Shown: positions 52,639 to 62,536, numbered from the stretch's first letter. The stretch is 64,000 nucleotides of DNA from Acidimangrovimonas sediminis (GCF_002871005.1 NZ_PHSN01000005.1:368001-432000), one strand, 5' to 3'. Numbers and translations: made by a program. The notes: generated from the sequence alone by a model not told the origin.

Positions 52639-55600
52639 CTATTTCACTCGGGATATGGTCCGGGCCTTGGACAGACGCGCGTCGACCGCGGCGCGCACGC
52701 TTTCTGCCTCGGCCTCGCGCACCGGGCCATAACCGCGGATGTCCCTGGGGGCAGCCAGAACTTCGTGCCACATCTCTTTGGTATCTTGCGAAAACTCTCT
52801 CTCGGCGCGGTCGAGGAGCGCCTCGTACCAGCGCAGCAGGTCACGGTCGAGCTTGCGGTCCCTGGTGTGCCGGAACGGGTCGGCCCAGCTGTTGCGCAGC
52901 CCCTTGGCACGCGCAAGGCGGGAGAGCACCGGGCGGAACCAGGGGCCGAAGCTCCGCTTGCGCGGGCGCCCGCGGGCGTCGCGGCCAAGCGGCAGCATCG
53001 GCGGCGCGAAGTGGTGGACCACCTTGAAATCGCCCTCGAACTCCGCCTGCAGATTCGCGGTGAAGGCCGGGTCGGTCTGCAGCCTGGCGACCTCGTACTC
53101 GTCCTTGATCGCCATCAGTTTGAAGAGGGATTTTGATGCGGCCTCAAGGGCTTCTTCGTCGACCTTGCCACGAAGCGCGGCCAACCTGTCGGTGTAGTGC
53201 CGGGCATAGGCCGCATTCTGGTAGCCGGTCAGGAACTCCGCCCTACGGGCGATCTGCGCTTCGGGATCGGCGGGCGTGGCGTCCGGCGCAAGGGGGGCCA
53301 GCGCCTCGGGCGTCTCGGCCATTACCCGGCCCAGGTCGAAGGCGCGCGCATTGGCCTCCACCGCCACGCCGTTGAGCTGGATCGCCTGTTTCAGGGCCAT
53401 CTCCGACACCGGCACCAGCCCCTTCTGCCAAGCGTAGCCCAGCATCATTACATTGGCGAAAACACTATCGCCCATGAGCCGCTCCGACGTGAGGTTGGCA
53501 TTGAAAACGCTCAGGTTTTCCGCCCCCACCGCACCCGCGATCATCCGTTCCCGCGCGCCGATCCTGAGGTCGGCGTCACGGTTGCGCACGAGGTCGCCGG
53601 TCGGCATCTCGGCGGTGTTGAGGACCATCCGCGTGCCCTTGCGATAATGCACCGAGGCCTTGGGGGAGGAGCTGACCACCGCGTCGCAGGCGATTGCCGC
53701 GTCCGCCGCGCCGTCACCGATCCGCACCTGGTGAAGGGCCTCGGGCCCCCGGCCGACGCGGATGTAGCTTAGCACCGTGCCGAACTTCTGCGCGAAGCCG
53801 GTGAAGTCGAGTACGCTCGTCCCCAGCCCCTCAAGATGCGCGGCCATGGTGATCAGTGCGCCGACCGTCACGACGCCGGTGCCGCCGACGCCGGTGACCA
53901 GCAGGTCGAAGGGCGTCTCCAGCGACGGCAGGGCCGGCAGGGGCAGGCCCGACTTCAGCGCGGCCACGTCCACCTCGGTGCCCGAACGGCGCCGTCTGCT
54001 GGCCCCTTCGAGGGTTACGAAGCTCGGGCAAAACCCCTCCACGCAAGAGAAATCCTTGTTGCAGGAGTTCTGGTTGATGCGCCGTTTCCGGCCGAATTCC
54101 GTCTCGACCGGCTCGACGCTCAGGCAGTTCGAGGCGACGGAGCAATCGCCGCAGCCCTCGCAGACCAACTCGTTGATTACCGCGACCTTGGCGGGCTCCG
54201 GCATGGTGCCGCGCTTGCGGCGGCGGCGCTTTTCCGTGGCGCAGGTCTGTTCGTAGATCAGCACTGACACGCCCTTCACCTCGCGCAGTTCGCGCTGCAC
54301 GATGTCCAGGTCGGCGCGGTCGTTGAAGGTGGTCCCGGCGGGGAAATCGGCCTTGCGGAACTTGGTGATGTCGTCGCTGACCAGAGCGATCCGCTGCACC
54401 CCCTCGGCGCGACAGGTCTGGGCGATGCCTTGCACGCTCAGCGGTCCGTCGACCGGTTGGCCGCCGGTCATGGCGACCGCGTCGTTATACAGGATCTTGT
54501 AGGTGATATTGGTATTCGCTGCCACAGCTTGACGGATTGCGAGGCTGCCGGAATGGTACCAGGTCCCGTCGCCGAGGTTCTGGAACAGGTGCTTTCCGCC
54601 GTTGAATTTCGAGGTCGCGACCCAGGGCACGCCTTCTCCGCCCATCTGGGCGAAGCCGCCGGTGTCGCGGCCCATCCAGCTGACCATGCCGTGGCAGCCG
54701 ATGCCGCTGGCGGCCTGGCTGCCCTCGGGCACGCGGGTCGAGGTGTTGTGGGGGCAGCCCGAGCAGAAATAGGGCGTACGGTTCGCGCCGGGCAGCGAGA
54801 GGACCGGCGGCGCCTCGGCGGTCAGTGCAGCGGCGCGGGCGGGCAGGCCTTCCTCGGGGAAAAAGGCGTCGAGCCGTTCGGCCACGATGGGGGCAAGGAT
54901 CAACGGCGACAATTCCCCGGTCCAAGGCACCAGGTCGCGGGTCGCCTCGGCGTCGTGCTTGCCCACCATCTTGTCCGGCTTGTGCCCGGGCCAGTCGTAG
55001 AAATACTCCTTGAACTGGCTTTCTATGATCCCGCGTTTCTCTTCTACGACAAGGACTTCGCGCTTGTTCTTCACAAACGCCAGCGCGTCCCTTCGCGCCA
55101 GCGGCCAGACCATGCCCACCTTGTAGATGTCGATCCCCAGGCGCCGACACGCGGCCTCGTCCAACCCCAGCAGCCGAAGCGCCTCCATCAGGTCGAGGTG
55201 GCCCTTGCCGGTGGTGACGAAGCCATAGGTCGCCGCCTCGACGTCGTAGATCCGCCGGTCGATCGGATTGGCCTCGACGAAGGCCTCCACGGCGCGCAGC
55301 TTGTGGCCCATACGGGTCTCGATCTCGGCGCTCGGCAGGTCGGAGGGGCGGATGTGCAGGTTCGGCGTGTCGATCTGCGGGAGGGTAAAGCTGCGGTCCG
55401 CCGGAAGCTCTACCGAGCGGCCGGATTCCACCGTTTCCGAAATCGCCTTGAAGCCGACCCATGTTCCGGAAAATCGTGATAAAGCATAGCCGTATTCGCC
55501 AAAGCTCAGGTATTCTCCGACGTCGGCAGGGTTCAGCGTCGGCATGAACCACGCCATGAAGGCGACGTCCGACTGAAAGGGCATGGAGGAAGACACACAG

Positions 55601-56061
55601 CCGTGGTCGTCGCCCGCCACCACCAGAACGCCGCCCTTCGGCGCGCTGCCGTAGGCGTTGCCGTGGCGCAGCGCATCGCCGGAGCGGTCGACACCCGGCC
55701 CCTTGCCGTACCACATGCCGAAGACCCCCTCGACCGCGCAATCGGGGTCAAGCGCGGCCTGCTGGCTGCCCAGCACGGCGGTCGCGCCCAGATCCTCGTT
55801 CACCGCGGGCATGAAGGTGACCTGCGCCTCGGCGAGCGGGGCCTTGGCGCGCCACATCTCGAGGTCCAGCGCACCGAGGGGAGAGCCACGATAGCCCGAG
55901 ACGAACCCCTGCGTCCGCAGCCCCGCTGCCTTGTCCCGCCTGGCCTGATCCAGCAACACCCGCACCAGCGCCTGGGTGCCGGTCAGGAACACCCGCCCGG
56001 TGCTGCGGCTGTAGCGATCTTCAAGCTGATAGGGGGCAAGATTGGGGCGCGGCTCTGTCAT
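52639..56061 (-). CDS. Indolepyruvate ferredoxin oxidoreductase, fused alpha/beta
   Basis: An 1140-residue enzyme that oxidatively decarboxylates aryl pyruvates to acyl-CoA with thiamine diphosphate and Fe-S clusters. The N-terminal pyrimidine-binding domain (GFVSGYRGSPLGALD) is followed by a TPP domain (SGIGCHGMVSWMGRDTGGF). A ferredoxin-like site has Cys at CEGCGDCSVASNC, and the gamma domain (VTGVGGTGVVTVGALI) follows. The fused form is usual in proteobacteria. The start at 56061 has GGAGA upstream; the longer frame lacks support. The divergent Lrp gene is its likely regulator. Confidence 0.94.
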   Translation of the reverse strand: MTEPRPNLAPYQLEDRYSRSTGRVFLTGTQALVRVLLDQARRDKAAGLRTQGFVSGYRGSPLGALDLEMWRAKAPLAEAQVTFMPAVNEDLGATAVLGSQQAALDPDCAVEGVFGMWYGKGPGVDRSGDALRHGNAYGSAPKGGVLVVAGDDHGCVSSSMPFQSDVAFMAWFMPTLNPADVGEYLSFGEYGYALSRFSGTWVGFKAISETVESGRSVELPADRSFTLPQIDTPNLHIRPSDLPSAEIETRMGHKLRAVEAFVEANPIDRRIYDVEAATYGFVTTGKGHLDLMEALRLLGLDEAACRRLGIDIYKVGMVWPLARRDALAFVKNKREVLVVEEKRGIIESQFKEYFYDWPGHKPDKMVGKHDAEATRDLVPWTGELSPLILAPIVAERLDAFFPEEGLPARAAALTAEAPPVLSLPGANRTPYFCSGCPHNTSTRVPEGSQAASGIGCHGMVSWMGRDTGGFAQMGGEGVPWVATSKFNGGKHLFQNLGDGTWYHSGSLAIRQAVAANTNITYKILYNDAVAMTGGQPVDGPLSVQGIAQTCRAEGVQRIALVSDDITKFRKADFPAGTTFNDRADLDIVQRELREVKGVSVLIYEQTCATEKRRRRKRGTMPEPAKVAVINELVCEGCGDCSVASNCLSVEPVETEFGRKRRINQNSCNKDFSCVEGFCPSFVTLEGASRRRRSGTEVDVAALKSGLPLPALPSLETPFDLLVTGVGGTGVVTVGALITMAAHLEGLGTSVLDFTGFAQKFGTVLSYIRVGRGPEALHQVRIGDGAADAAIACDAVVSSSPKASVHYRKGTRMVLNTAEMPTGDLVRNRDADLRIGARERMIAGAVGAENLSVFNANLTSERLMGDSVFANVMMLGYAWQKGLVPVSEMALKQAIQLNGVAVEANARAFDLGRVMAETPEALAPLAPDATPADPEAQIARRAEFLTGYQNAAYARHYTDRLAALRGKVDEEALEAASKSLFKLMAIKDEYEVARLQTDPAFTANLQAEFEGDFKVVHHFAPPMLPLGRDARGRPRKRSFGPWFRPVLSRLARAKGLRNSWADPFRHTRDRKLDRDLLRWYEALLDRAEREFSQDTKEMWHEVLAAPRDIRGYGPVREAEAESVRAAVDARLSKARTISRVK

Positions 56062-56178
56062 GGCTGTCTCCTGTTCGCCCGAAAATGATCGCCGCGCGCA
56101 GGGGAAATGAGATCCCGTATCCACCATGTTTTTCCGCCACACGCGAATTCCCGTTTCGCCGATTGGAAATAATCTGGT

Positions 56179-56637
56179 ATGTCAGTTCGCATGGACCTGG
56201 ATGAGAAGGACCGGGCGATCCTTGCCCACCTGGCGCGCGACAGCCGCGTCTCGAACGCCGAGCTGGCGGAGCGGGTGGGCATGTCAACCTCGGCGCTGTG
56301 GCGGCGGGTCAAGGCCTTCGAGGAGGCGGGGATCATCGAGAGCTACGGCGCGCGGCTGAACCCGGCACGCATGGGCCTCGGCTTCCACGCCATCGTGCAT
56401 GTGCAGCTGGTGCGCCACGACCCGGAGCGGCTTGGCACCTTCCTTGCCCGGGTGGCGTCGCGGCGCGAGATCGAGGCGTGTTATGCCACGACGGGCCAGG
56501 CCGATTACCACCTTCTGGTGCGCTGCGCCGATATCGAGGCCTACAACCGCTTCCTCGAGGAATTCCTGTTCCAGATGCATGCGGTGCGCAGCGCGCAGAC
56601 CAACGTCGTGCTGCGGGATCTGAAGAAACGCCCGTAA
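56179..56637 (+). CDS. Lrp/AsnC-family transcriptional regulator
   Basis: A 152-residue regulator. The N-terminal helix-turn-helix (LDEKDRAILAHLARDSRVSNAELAERVG) precedes the RAM effector domain (about 70-145). It is divergent from the indolepyruvate oxidoreductase gene, a common arrangement, and probably senses an aromatic amino acid. ATG 56179 or 56191 may be the start; neither has a strong ribosome binding site. A CTCTT/AAGAG hairpin overlaps the stop codon. Confidence 0.92.
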   Translation: MSVRMDLDEKDRAILAHLARDSRVSNAELAERVGMSTSALWRRVKAFEEAGIIESYGARLNPARMGLGFHAIVHVQLVRHDPERLGTFLARVASRREIEACYATTGQADYHLLVRCADIEAYNRFLEEFLFQMHAVRSAQTNVVLRDLKKRP

Positions 56638-56646
56638 GCTCTTGTT

Positions 56647-57579
56647 TTAAGAGGTCAGCTCTTTTCGCCACGGCGGATTGGCACCGGCACGCGACACGGT
56701 GACCGCGGCCACCTTGGCGCCGAAGGCCAGCGCGGTGCGCAAAGGCTCAGCCCCGATCACACCCAGGGCGGACTTGGTCAGCGCGCCCTGTTCGGCAAGG
56801 CTGGCCAGAACGCCCGCGTTGAACGTGTCGCCGGCGCCGACCGTGTCGACCACCGTGGCCCGTTCGGCCGGCACCGCGATCACCTCGCCCGAGGGCAGGC
56901 GAGCGACCGGACCATCGGCCCCGCGGGTGACAATCACCACCTTCGGGCCCATCGCGGCAAGGGCTGCGAGGCCGGCCGCGTCGGGCGTGGCGCCGGGGAT
57001 CAGCCAGCCCAGGTCCTCGTCCGAGACCTTGACGATATCGGCCGCCGCCAGCATGGCCGCGAGGCGGGCGCGGTAGCGCGCCTCGTCGCGGATGAATCCG
57101 GGGCGGATGTTCGGGTCGATCATCACCGCACGGTCGGCGCCCTCGCGCGCCAGAAGTGCGGCGTAGGTGTCTCCGCAGGGTTCGACCGGCAGGGAAATGC
57201 CGCCGAAATAGAGCGCCCCGACCGCTGCGGGCAACACGGGCAGGTCGGCTTCGGCGATCATGCGACCGGCGGTGTTTTCATCGTAGAAATGGTAAGTTGC
57301 ATGGCCATCCTCAAGTTCGACAAAGGCCATGGTCGTGGGTCGGTCGGAGGTGATCACCAGCGAGGTATCGACCTGCGACGCCGTGAGCGTATCGGCCAGG
57401 ATCTTGCCGAACATGTCGGAGGAAAGGCCGGTCAGCATTCCCGCCGGAACCCCCAGCCGCCCGAGCGCGATGGCGGTGTTGAAGATTGCGCCACCCGCGT
57501 GGGGGACGAAACCGGTGGTGCCCTCCGTCGTGGGCCGGGGGATCATGTCGATCAGGGCTTCGCCGCAGCAGAGGATCAT
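56647..57579 (-). CDS. PfkB-family sugar kinase, probable fructokinase
   Basis: A 310-residue kinase. The PfkB signatures are GGAIFNTAIALGRLGVPAG near the N-terminus and the C-terminal VDTVGAGDTFNAG with catalytic Asp. The opening ILCCGEALIDMIP is typical of fructokinases. If it phosphorylates fructose it would complete mannitol use started by MtlK, whose operon here lacks a kinase. It lies 13 bases before the ABC permease in the minus-strand direction, so co-transcription with that transporter is also possible. Confidence 0.88.
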   Translation of the reverse strand: MILCCGEALIDMIPRPTTEGTTGFVPHAGGAIFNTAIALGRLGVPAGMLTGLSSDMFGKILADTLTASQVDTSLVITSDRPTTMAFVELEDGHATYHFYDENTAGRMIAEADLPVLPAAVGALYFGGISLPVEPCGDTYAALLAREGADRAVMIDPNIRPGFIRDEARYRARLAAMLAAADIVKVSDEDLGWLIPGATPDAAGLAALAAMGPKVVIVTRGADGPVARLPSGEVIAVPAERATVVDTVGAGDTFNAGVLASLAEQGALTKSALGVIGAEPLRTALAFGAKVAAVTVSRAGANPPWRKELTS

Positions 57580-57592
57580 GCGTAACTCCGGT

Positions 57593-58414
57593 TTACTGGC
57601 GCCAGTCGAGCATCCGCCGCTCCGCCAGCCCGATCAGCCAGCTGCCAAATAGGCCTATGGCGGAAAGCAGGATGACGCCGGCGAAGAGCTGGCCGAGGTT
57701 GAAGAGGGATCCGGCCATCAGGATATAGGCCCCGATGCCGTGCTGGGCGCCGATCATCTCGGCCGCGACCAGCAGCACGATGGCGATCGAGAATGAGATG
57801 CGGAACCCCGAAAGGATCGCGGGCAGGGCGCCCGGCAGGATGATCTTGCGCACGATCGAGGACCAGCGCAGGCCGAACGACTGCCCCATCCGGATCAGCC
57901 CGCGGTCGACCGCGTCGACGCCCGCGTAGGTCGAGATCACGGTGGGAAAGAAGGTGCCGAACAGGATCGTCGCGACCTTCGATCCCTCGCCGATGCCGAA
58001 CCAGATGATGAAAAGCGGCAGCAGCGCGATCTTCGGCACCGGGAAGAGGGCCGAGACGATCGGCAGGGCCGAGGCGCGGGCCTGGCTGAAGAGGCCGATC
58101 ATCAGGCCCACGGCGATACCGAGGAGGGAGCCGAGGATCCAGCCCACCAGAAGCCGGTACAGGCTGACGGACAGGTTGGTCCAGAGCGCGCCGGTGGTCC
58201 ACAGGTCGCGGAAGGCGTCGATCACGTCCTTCGGCGCAGGCATCGCGATGGGAGAGATCACGCCGGTCGCCGACCCCGCCCACCAGATCGCCAGCAGCGC
58301 GGCCAGCACGAGGGGCGCCAGCAGCGGGTGGCGGCGCTGGCGGAAGCCGCCGCCGCGGAACGGCACGGGTTTCGCGTCGGCGGGAATCCGGATCTCGGTT
58401 TTCGTGTCACGCAT
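57593..58414 (-). CDS. ABC transporter permease, SsuC/TauC type (second system)
   Basis: A 273-residue inner-membrane permease with about six membrane segments. The EAA loop is in GQSFGLRWSSIVRKIILPGALPAILSGFR. The start overlaps the ATPase stop by 8 bases. It belongs to the SBP-ATPase-permease set at 57.6-60.3 kb. Confidence 0.92.
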   Translation of the reverse strand: MRDTKTEIRIPADAKPVPFRGGGFRQRRHPLLAPLVLAALLAIWWAGSATGVISPIAMPAPKDVIDAFRDLWTTGALWTNLSVSLYRLLVGWILGSLLGIAVGLMIGLFSQARASALPIVSALFPVPKIALLPLFIIWFGIGEGSKVATILFGTFFPTVISTYAGVDAVDRGLIRMGQSFGLRWSSIVRKIILPGALPAILSGFRISFSIAIVLLVAAEMIGAQHGIGAYILMAGSLFNLGQLFAGVILLSAIGLFGSWLIGLAERRMLDWRQ

Positions 58415-59174
58415 CGGCCAGCTCCCGGTCGGCGGCGGCGGCCTCGTCGCGCATCATGTCCCACAGGTCGCGCTGGATCTTCTCCAGCTCCGCCATGTGG
58501 GCGGGGCGGTCGGCCAGCGGCATGTCGATCGTCACCACTTCGCGGATCCGGCCCGGGCGGCGGCTCAGCACCACGATCCGGTGGCCAAGGCGCACGGCTT
58601 CGGCCAGGTTGTGGGTGACGTAGGCCGCCGAGAAGGGGGTGCGGGTCCAGAGCTCCACCAGATCGTCCATCAGGAGTTCCCGCGTCTGGCTGTCGAGCGC
58701 GCTCAGCGGTTCGTCCATCAGCATGACGGCGGGGCGGACGGCCAGCGCCCGGGCGATCGCCACGCGCTGTTTCATCCCGCCCGACAGCTGCCGCGGCCAG
58801 GCCTTGCGGAAATCCGACAGCTTGGTGCGCGCCAGCACGTCGTCGATCACCTCGCGCGCCCGGGCGCCGCGGATCCCGTGATCCTCCAGCACCAGCGAGA
58901 TGTTTCCCGCGACCGTCCGCCACGGCAGCAGCGCGAAATCCTGGAATATGTAGGTCAGGGGGTTGAGGCAGCCCTGGGGCGCCGCACCCGTCACCAGAAC
59001 CTGGCCGGAGGTGGGGCGCTCCAGCCCGCCGATCATGCGCAGGAGGGTGGACTTGCCACAGCCCGAGGGGCCGATGATCGACACGATCTCGCCCTTGCCG
59101 AGGTCGAGGGAGATGTCCTGCAGGACCTGCGTCCCGTCGTAGGCATGGCTGATCTTGTCGAGAAGGATGCGCAT
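58407..59174 (-). CDS. ABC transporter ATP-binding protein, SsuB/TauB type (second system)
   Basis: A 255-residue ATPase. It has Walker [11 protein letters not shown]-loop IFQDFALLPWRTV, signature LSGGMKQRVAIARA, Walker B VMLMDEPLSALD and H-loop VTHNLAEA. It lies 49 bases after the binding-protein gene. Confidence 0.93.
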   Translation of the reverse strand: MRILLDKISHAYDGTQVLQDISLDLGKGEIVSIIGPSGCGKSTLLRMIGGLERPTSGQVLVTGAAPQGCLNPLTYIFQDFALLPWRTVAGNISLVLEDHGIRGARAREVIDDVLARTKLSDFRKAWPRQLSGGMKQRVAIARALAVRPAVMLMDEPLSALDSQTRELLMDDLVELWTRTPFSAAYVTHNLAEAVRLGHRIVVLSRRPGRIREVVTIDMPLADRPAHMAELEKIQRDLWDMMRDEAAAADRELADA

Positions 59175-59223
59175 GGTCGGATCCGCGAAGGGGCAGGGGC
59201 CGCGGGTGCAGCCCCCGCGAGGC

Positions 59224-60252
59224 TCAGAGCGTCTTGACGTAACCGGTCTTCACCAGCTGATCGAGGGTCACGTCCTTGGGCGCCATGTTGGCGCCCTGCA
59301 GCCACTCCAGCTGGCTTTTCACCGACGACATGGTCAGCGCGGCCCCGGGGTTGCACAGCATGGCGCCGTGCTGGATCCGCGGCGCGGCCTTTTCCAGCGG
59401 CTGGTCGGAATAGACGTACTGGTGGATGATCTTGGTGATCGCGTCGACCTCGGCCTGGTCGGCCTTCTTGTAGACCAGCGCGTTGTTGTAATCGTCGATG
59501 CCCTTCGACAGCGCGGCGATGTAGCGCTTGGCGATCTCGGGCTTCGTGTCGGCGATCCTGGCCGAGGTGAAGACGGTCGTGACCTGGTAATCGGGGATAT
59601 AGTCCGAGATCTTGCCGATCTCGACGACCTCGGGCCCCTTGGTCAGCGCATCCGCGATGTTTGGTACGATCGACCAGGCGTCGATCTGGCCCGACTTCAG
59701 CGAGGCGATGATCGCGGGCACCTTCTGCAGCGGGACAAGGCGCATGTCCGACGCCGGGAAGCCCGACTTCTTCGCGATCATGTCGGCCATGTAGTTGAAC
59801 GACGATCCGGCGGTGGTGAGGCCGAAGGAATGCCCCTTGAGGTCCGCGGGCGTCTTCAGCCCGGCGTCATGGGCCTTCTTCGAGGCGAGGATCTTCTGCC
59901 CCTCGATGCCCTCGTGCTCCTGCAGGGCGCCGCCGATGATCCGGATGGCACCCTTCTGGGCAAGGCTGACAAGCCCGCCCGAGATCGCCGTCATGCCAAA
60001 GTCGATATCGCCCGAGGCAATGGCCACGGCCATCGGCTGCGCGGCCTGGAACATGACCAGCTTCACCTCGAAGCCCTGCTCCTTGAAATAGCCCTTCGCC
60101 GCGGCGATCAGCGCTGGCGCGTGCGAGGTGAGCGACAGGATGCCGACACGGATCGTGTCGCTCGCGGCCAGCGCCCGGCGCGGCAGCACGAAGGGCGCGG
60201 CAGTGGCGGCGCCGAGGCCGGCCAGCAGGGCGCGGCGGTTGGTCATGGTCAT
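59224..60252 (-). CDS. ABC transporter substrate-binding protein, NitT/TauT type (second system)
   Basis: A 342-residue periplasmic binding protein. A Tat signal (NRRALLAGLGAATAAPFVLP) ends near residue 33, and the mature start is DTIRVGILSLTSHAPALIAAAKGYF. Blocks GDIDFGMTAISGGLVSLAQKG and DIADALTKGP-like sequence fit the SsuA/TauA group. The start at 60252 has GGGGAGA 6 bases upstream. The ligand is unknown and may be a sulfonate, nitrate-like or pyrimidine compound. The upstream 220-base gap holds only the repeat at 60355. Confidence 0.91.
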   Translation of the reverse strand: MTMTNRRALLAGLGAATAAPFVLPRRALAASDTIRVGILSLTSHAPALIAAAKGYFKEQGFEVKLVMFQAAQPMAVAIASGDIDFGMTAISGGLVSLAQKGAIRIIGGALQEHEGIEGQKILASKKAHDAGLKTPADLKGHSFGLTTAGSSFNYMADMIAKKSGFPASDMRLVPLQKVPAIIASLKSGQIDAWSIVPNIADALTKGPEVVEIGKISDYIPDYQVTTVFTSARIADTKPEIAKRYIAALSKGIDDYNNALVYKKADQAEVDAITKIIHQYVYSDQPLEKAAPRIQHGAMLCNPGAALTMSSVKSQLEWLQGANMAPKDVTLDQLVKTGYVKTL

Positions 60253-60354
60253 GGAACTCTCCCCCCAATTGCGGCCCCCTCCGGGCCGCTCTGACGCTTG
60301 GGAAACGGGGTATGCCGTTCGGGCGGGGGCGTCAACGGCAGAGGAGGCGGCACC

Positions 60355-60390
60355 CGGGGGCAGCCCCCGCACCCCCCGGAGTACTTGGAC
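60355..60390 (+). repeat. Second copy of the hairpin-CCCCGGAGTA repeat
   Basis: A CGGGGG/CCCCCG hairpin (60355-60369) is followed by CCCCGGAGTACTT (60375-60387). It matches, in inverted orientation, the element at 16841-16875. Both lie between genes. Such elements recur in Rhodobacterales genomes, as far as I recall. Confidence 0.5.
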
Positions 60391-60471
60391 CATGATGAAG
60401 GGGATGCGCTTGGTCTTCCTCTTGGCTCAAATACGCCACGTGGGTCCGGTGGGAACCCCCGCCGCCGGGGG

Positions 60472-61263
60472 TCAGCCCTGCCAGTCGGGCTTGCGCTTCT
60501 CGATGAAGGCCGAGATCCCCTCGTCGGTGTCGCGCCACAGCATGTTCTCGACCATGACGCCGGCGGTGTGGGCATAGGCCTCGGCCACCGGCATCTCGAT
60601 CTGGTCGTAGAACGCCTGCTTGCCGATCTTGACGGCGGCGCCCAGCTTGCCCGCGATGGTCTGGGCAAGCTCGATCGCGGCGGTGTCGAGCTCCTCGTGC
60701 GGAACCGCGCGGTTGATCAGCCCCATCGCCTCGGCCTTCGCGGTGTCGATGAAGGCGCCGGTGGTCAGCATCTCGAACGCCTGTTTGCGCTGTACGTTGC
60801 GGGACAACGCGACCATGGGGGTGGAGCAGAAGAGGCCGATGTTCACCCCGTTCACGCCGAACCGCGTGCCCTCGGCCGCGACGGCGAGGTCGCAGGAGGC
60901 GACCAGTTGACAGCCCGCCGCGGTGGCGATGCCATGGGGCGCGGCGATCACCGGCTGTGGCAGCTTCGGGATCATCAGCATGACCTCGGAGCAGCGGGCG
61001 AAGAGATCGGCGAAATAGGCCCGACCGGCGTCCTCGGCCTGGCGGCCGGCCTGCATCTCCTTCAGGTCGTGGCCCGCGCAGAACGCCTTGCCCGCGCCTT
61101 TCAGCACCACCGCGCGGATGCCGCGGTCTTCCTCCAGTGCGGCGAAGGCGGTCTTCAGCGCGGCCAGCATCGCGTCTGACAGTGCGTTCAGCGCGCCGGG
61201 CCGGTTCATCGTCAGCACCGCCACGGCGCCCCGGTCTTCGCGCAGCAGGATCTCTTCGCTCAT
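60472..61263 (-). CDS. Enoyl-CoA hydratase/isomerase family protein
   Basis: A 263-residue crotonase-fold enzyme. The oxyanion-hole segments are KAFCAGHDLKEM (about 63-74) and PHGIATAAGCQLVASCDLAVA. The second catalytic Glu of classical hydratases is replaced in GVNIGLFCSTP, so the exact reaction is open. The start at 61263 has GAGGAGG upstream. It is divergent from a PaaI-type thioesterase gene 57 bases away. Confidence 0.9.
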   Translation of the reverse strand: MSEEILLREDRGAVAVLTMNRPGALNALSDAMLAALKTAFAALEEDRGIRAVVLKGAGKAFCAGHDLKEMQAGRQAEDAGRAYFADLFARCSEVMLMIPKLPQPVIAAPHGIATAAGCQLVASCDLAVAAEGTRFGVNGVNIGLFCSTPMVALSRNVQRKQAFEMLTTGAFIDTAKAEAMGLINRAVPHEELDTAAIELAQTIAGKLGAAVKIGKQAFYDQIEMPVAEAYAHTAGVMVENMLWRDTDEGISAFIEKRKPDWQG

Positions 61264-61320
61264 CTTGCCATTCCTCCTCTTTGCCGGAACTGTAGGCCGG
61301 ATCCGAGGGAGGGGAAAGCG

Positions 61321-61749
61321 ATGCACGAGGTGGTGATGGACGGGCCGGCGCTGGAGGCGTTCTGCCGCGAGGCCTTTCCGCAGGTGGGAGAGGATTTCGC
61401 GGTGGAGGAGGTGGCGCCGATGCGGATCCGGGTCCGCCTCAAGGTGGCCGAGCGGCACCTGCGGCCCGGCGGCACCGTCTCGGGGCCGTCGATGTTCGCG
61501 CTGGCGGATGTCTCCGTCTATTTCGCGGTGCTGGCGATGATCGGGCCCGAGGCCCTGTCGGTGACCACGGGCTGTTCGATGGATTTCATGCGCAAACCTG
61601 CCGCGGGTACCGACCTGATTGCCGAGGCGCGGCTCTTGAAGCTCGGCCGGGTGCTGGCGGTGGGAGACGTGTTGATCTTTTCCGAGGGCGTGGAGGCGCC
61701 GGTGGCGCGCGCGTCGATGACCTATTCGATTCCCCCCGCGAAGCGGTAG
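61321..61749 (+). CDS. PaaI-type hotdog-fold thioesterase
   Basis: A 142-residue acyl-CoA thioesterase family protein. The hotdog helix is LRPGGTVSGPSMFALADVSVYFAVL, with the key Asp in ALADVS, followed by VTTGCSMDFMRKPAAGTDLIAEA. It would hydrolyse an acyl- or aryl-CoA in the cytoplasm. GGGAGGGG precedes the ATG. Confidence 0.9.
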   Translation: MHEVVMDGPALEAFCREAFPQVGEDFAVEEVAPMRIRVRLKVAERHLRPGGTVSGPSMFALADVSVYFAVLAMIGPEALSVTTGCSMDFMRKPAAGTDLIAEARLLKLGRVLAVGDVLIFSEGVEAPVARASMTYSIPPAKR

Positions 61750-61829
61750 GGCCGAGCGAACGGGTAGGGGGCAGGACGACAAGGGCACGGCATCTTCGTC
61801 CGCGCCCAAATTTCGTGCTCAAGAAATGT

Positions 61830-61856
61830 GCCAAAACTCTTGGCAAGAGTTTTGGC
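61830..61856. terminator. AT-richer 12-bp hairpin between convergent genes
   Basis: The perfect arms GCCAAAACTCTT (61830-61841) and AAGAGTTTTGGC (61845-61856) leave a 3-base loop. It lies between the thioesterase gene (+) and the bactofilin gene (-). It probably serves as a bidirectional terminator, although the T run is inside the stem. Confidence 0.6.
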
Positions 61857-61935
61857 TGCGCCCCGCGGCCGGCTCCGGGCTGTTCGGCCCGTGCCGGCCT
61901 CTGGGAAACCCACGCCGGCCGCGGGCAAAGACGCG

Positions 61936-62316
61936 CTACTTCGCGCCGGCGTACTTGAACTTGCCCTCGATCTGGGCGCCGTTCTCGATCGTCAGGCTCT
62001 CATAGCTCACCTGCGCCTTGGCAAGCGCGGTGGAGCGCAGCGTCAGGCTGCGGCACGAGACCGAGCCGTCGAGATGGCCCAGGATGTCGACGATCTCGGC
62101 CCGCACCTTGCCGTTGACCCGGCCGTCGGTCCCGATCACCAGCTTGCCGGCCTCGATGTCGCCGTCGATCTTGCCCAGCACCTCGACGGTGCCGGCCGCC
62201 TTGAGGTTGCCGGTGATCGTCAGGTCCTGCGCCAGCCGCGTCGCGCGGCCGTCGGACGCGCCGCCCTGCAGGGAACCGGTCTGGGGGGCGCTGCTGGCGT
62301 CCGATTTGCTGAACAT
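61936..62316 (-). CDS. Bactofilin (polymer-forming cytoskeletal protein)
   Basis: A 126-residue protein of the bactofilin/DUF583 family. The beta-helical core covers about residues 25-120, with repeats such as LTITGNLKAAGTVEVLGKIDGDIEAG and VNGKVRAEIVDILGHLDGSV. It polymerises without nucleotide and acts in cell shape or as a scaffold. The ATG at 62316 was chosen because AAGGAGA lies upstream; an adjacent GTG at 62319 is possible. Confidence 0.93.
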   Translation of the reverse strand: MFSKSDASSAPQTGSLQGGASDGRATRLAQDLTITGNLKAAGTVEVLGKIDGDIEAGKLVIGTDGRVNGKVRAEIVDILGHLDGSVSCRSLTLRSTALAKAQVSYESLTIENGAQIEGKFKYAGAK

Positions 62317-62536
62317 CACTGTCTCCTTGGCTGTCGCGCCCCCGGCGCCCGGGCAACCCGCACGGGCAGGGCCATGTCCTACGCGCTGAAGTTAGACGCG
62401 AAAGCCGCCCGAATGGTCAAGAGGCCCCGGCATGTCTTGTGCTTTTGCGCATCCGGCCGCCGGCCCCCCTTTACCCGGCTGCCGGCATGGTTCTACCAAT
62501 CGAGCAGACCCGATTTCGCGCAGCCGAGGAGCCGCC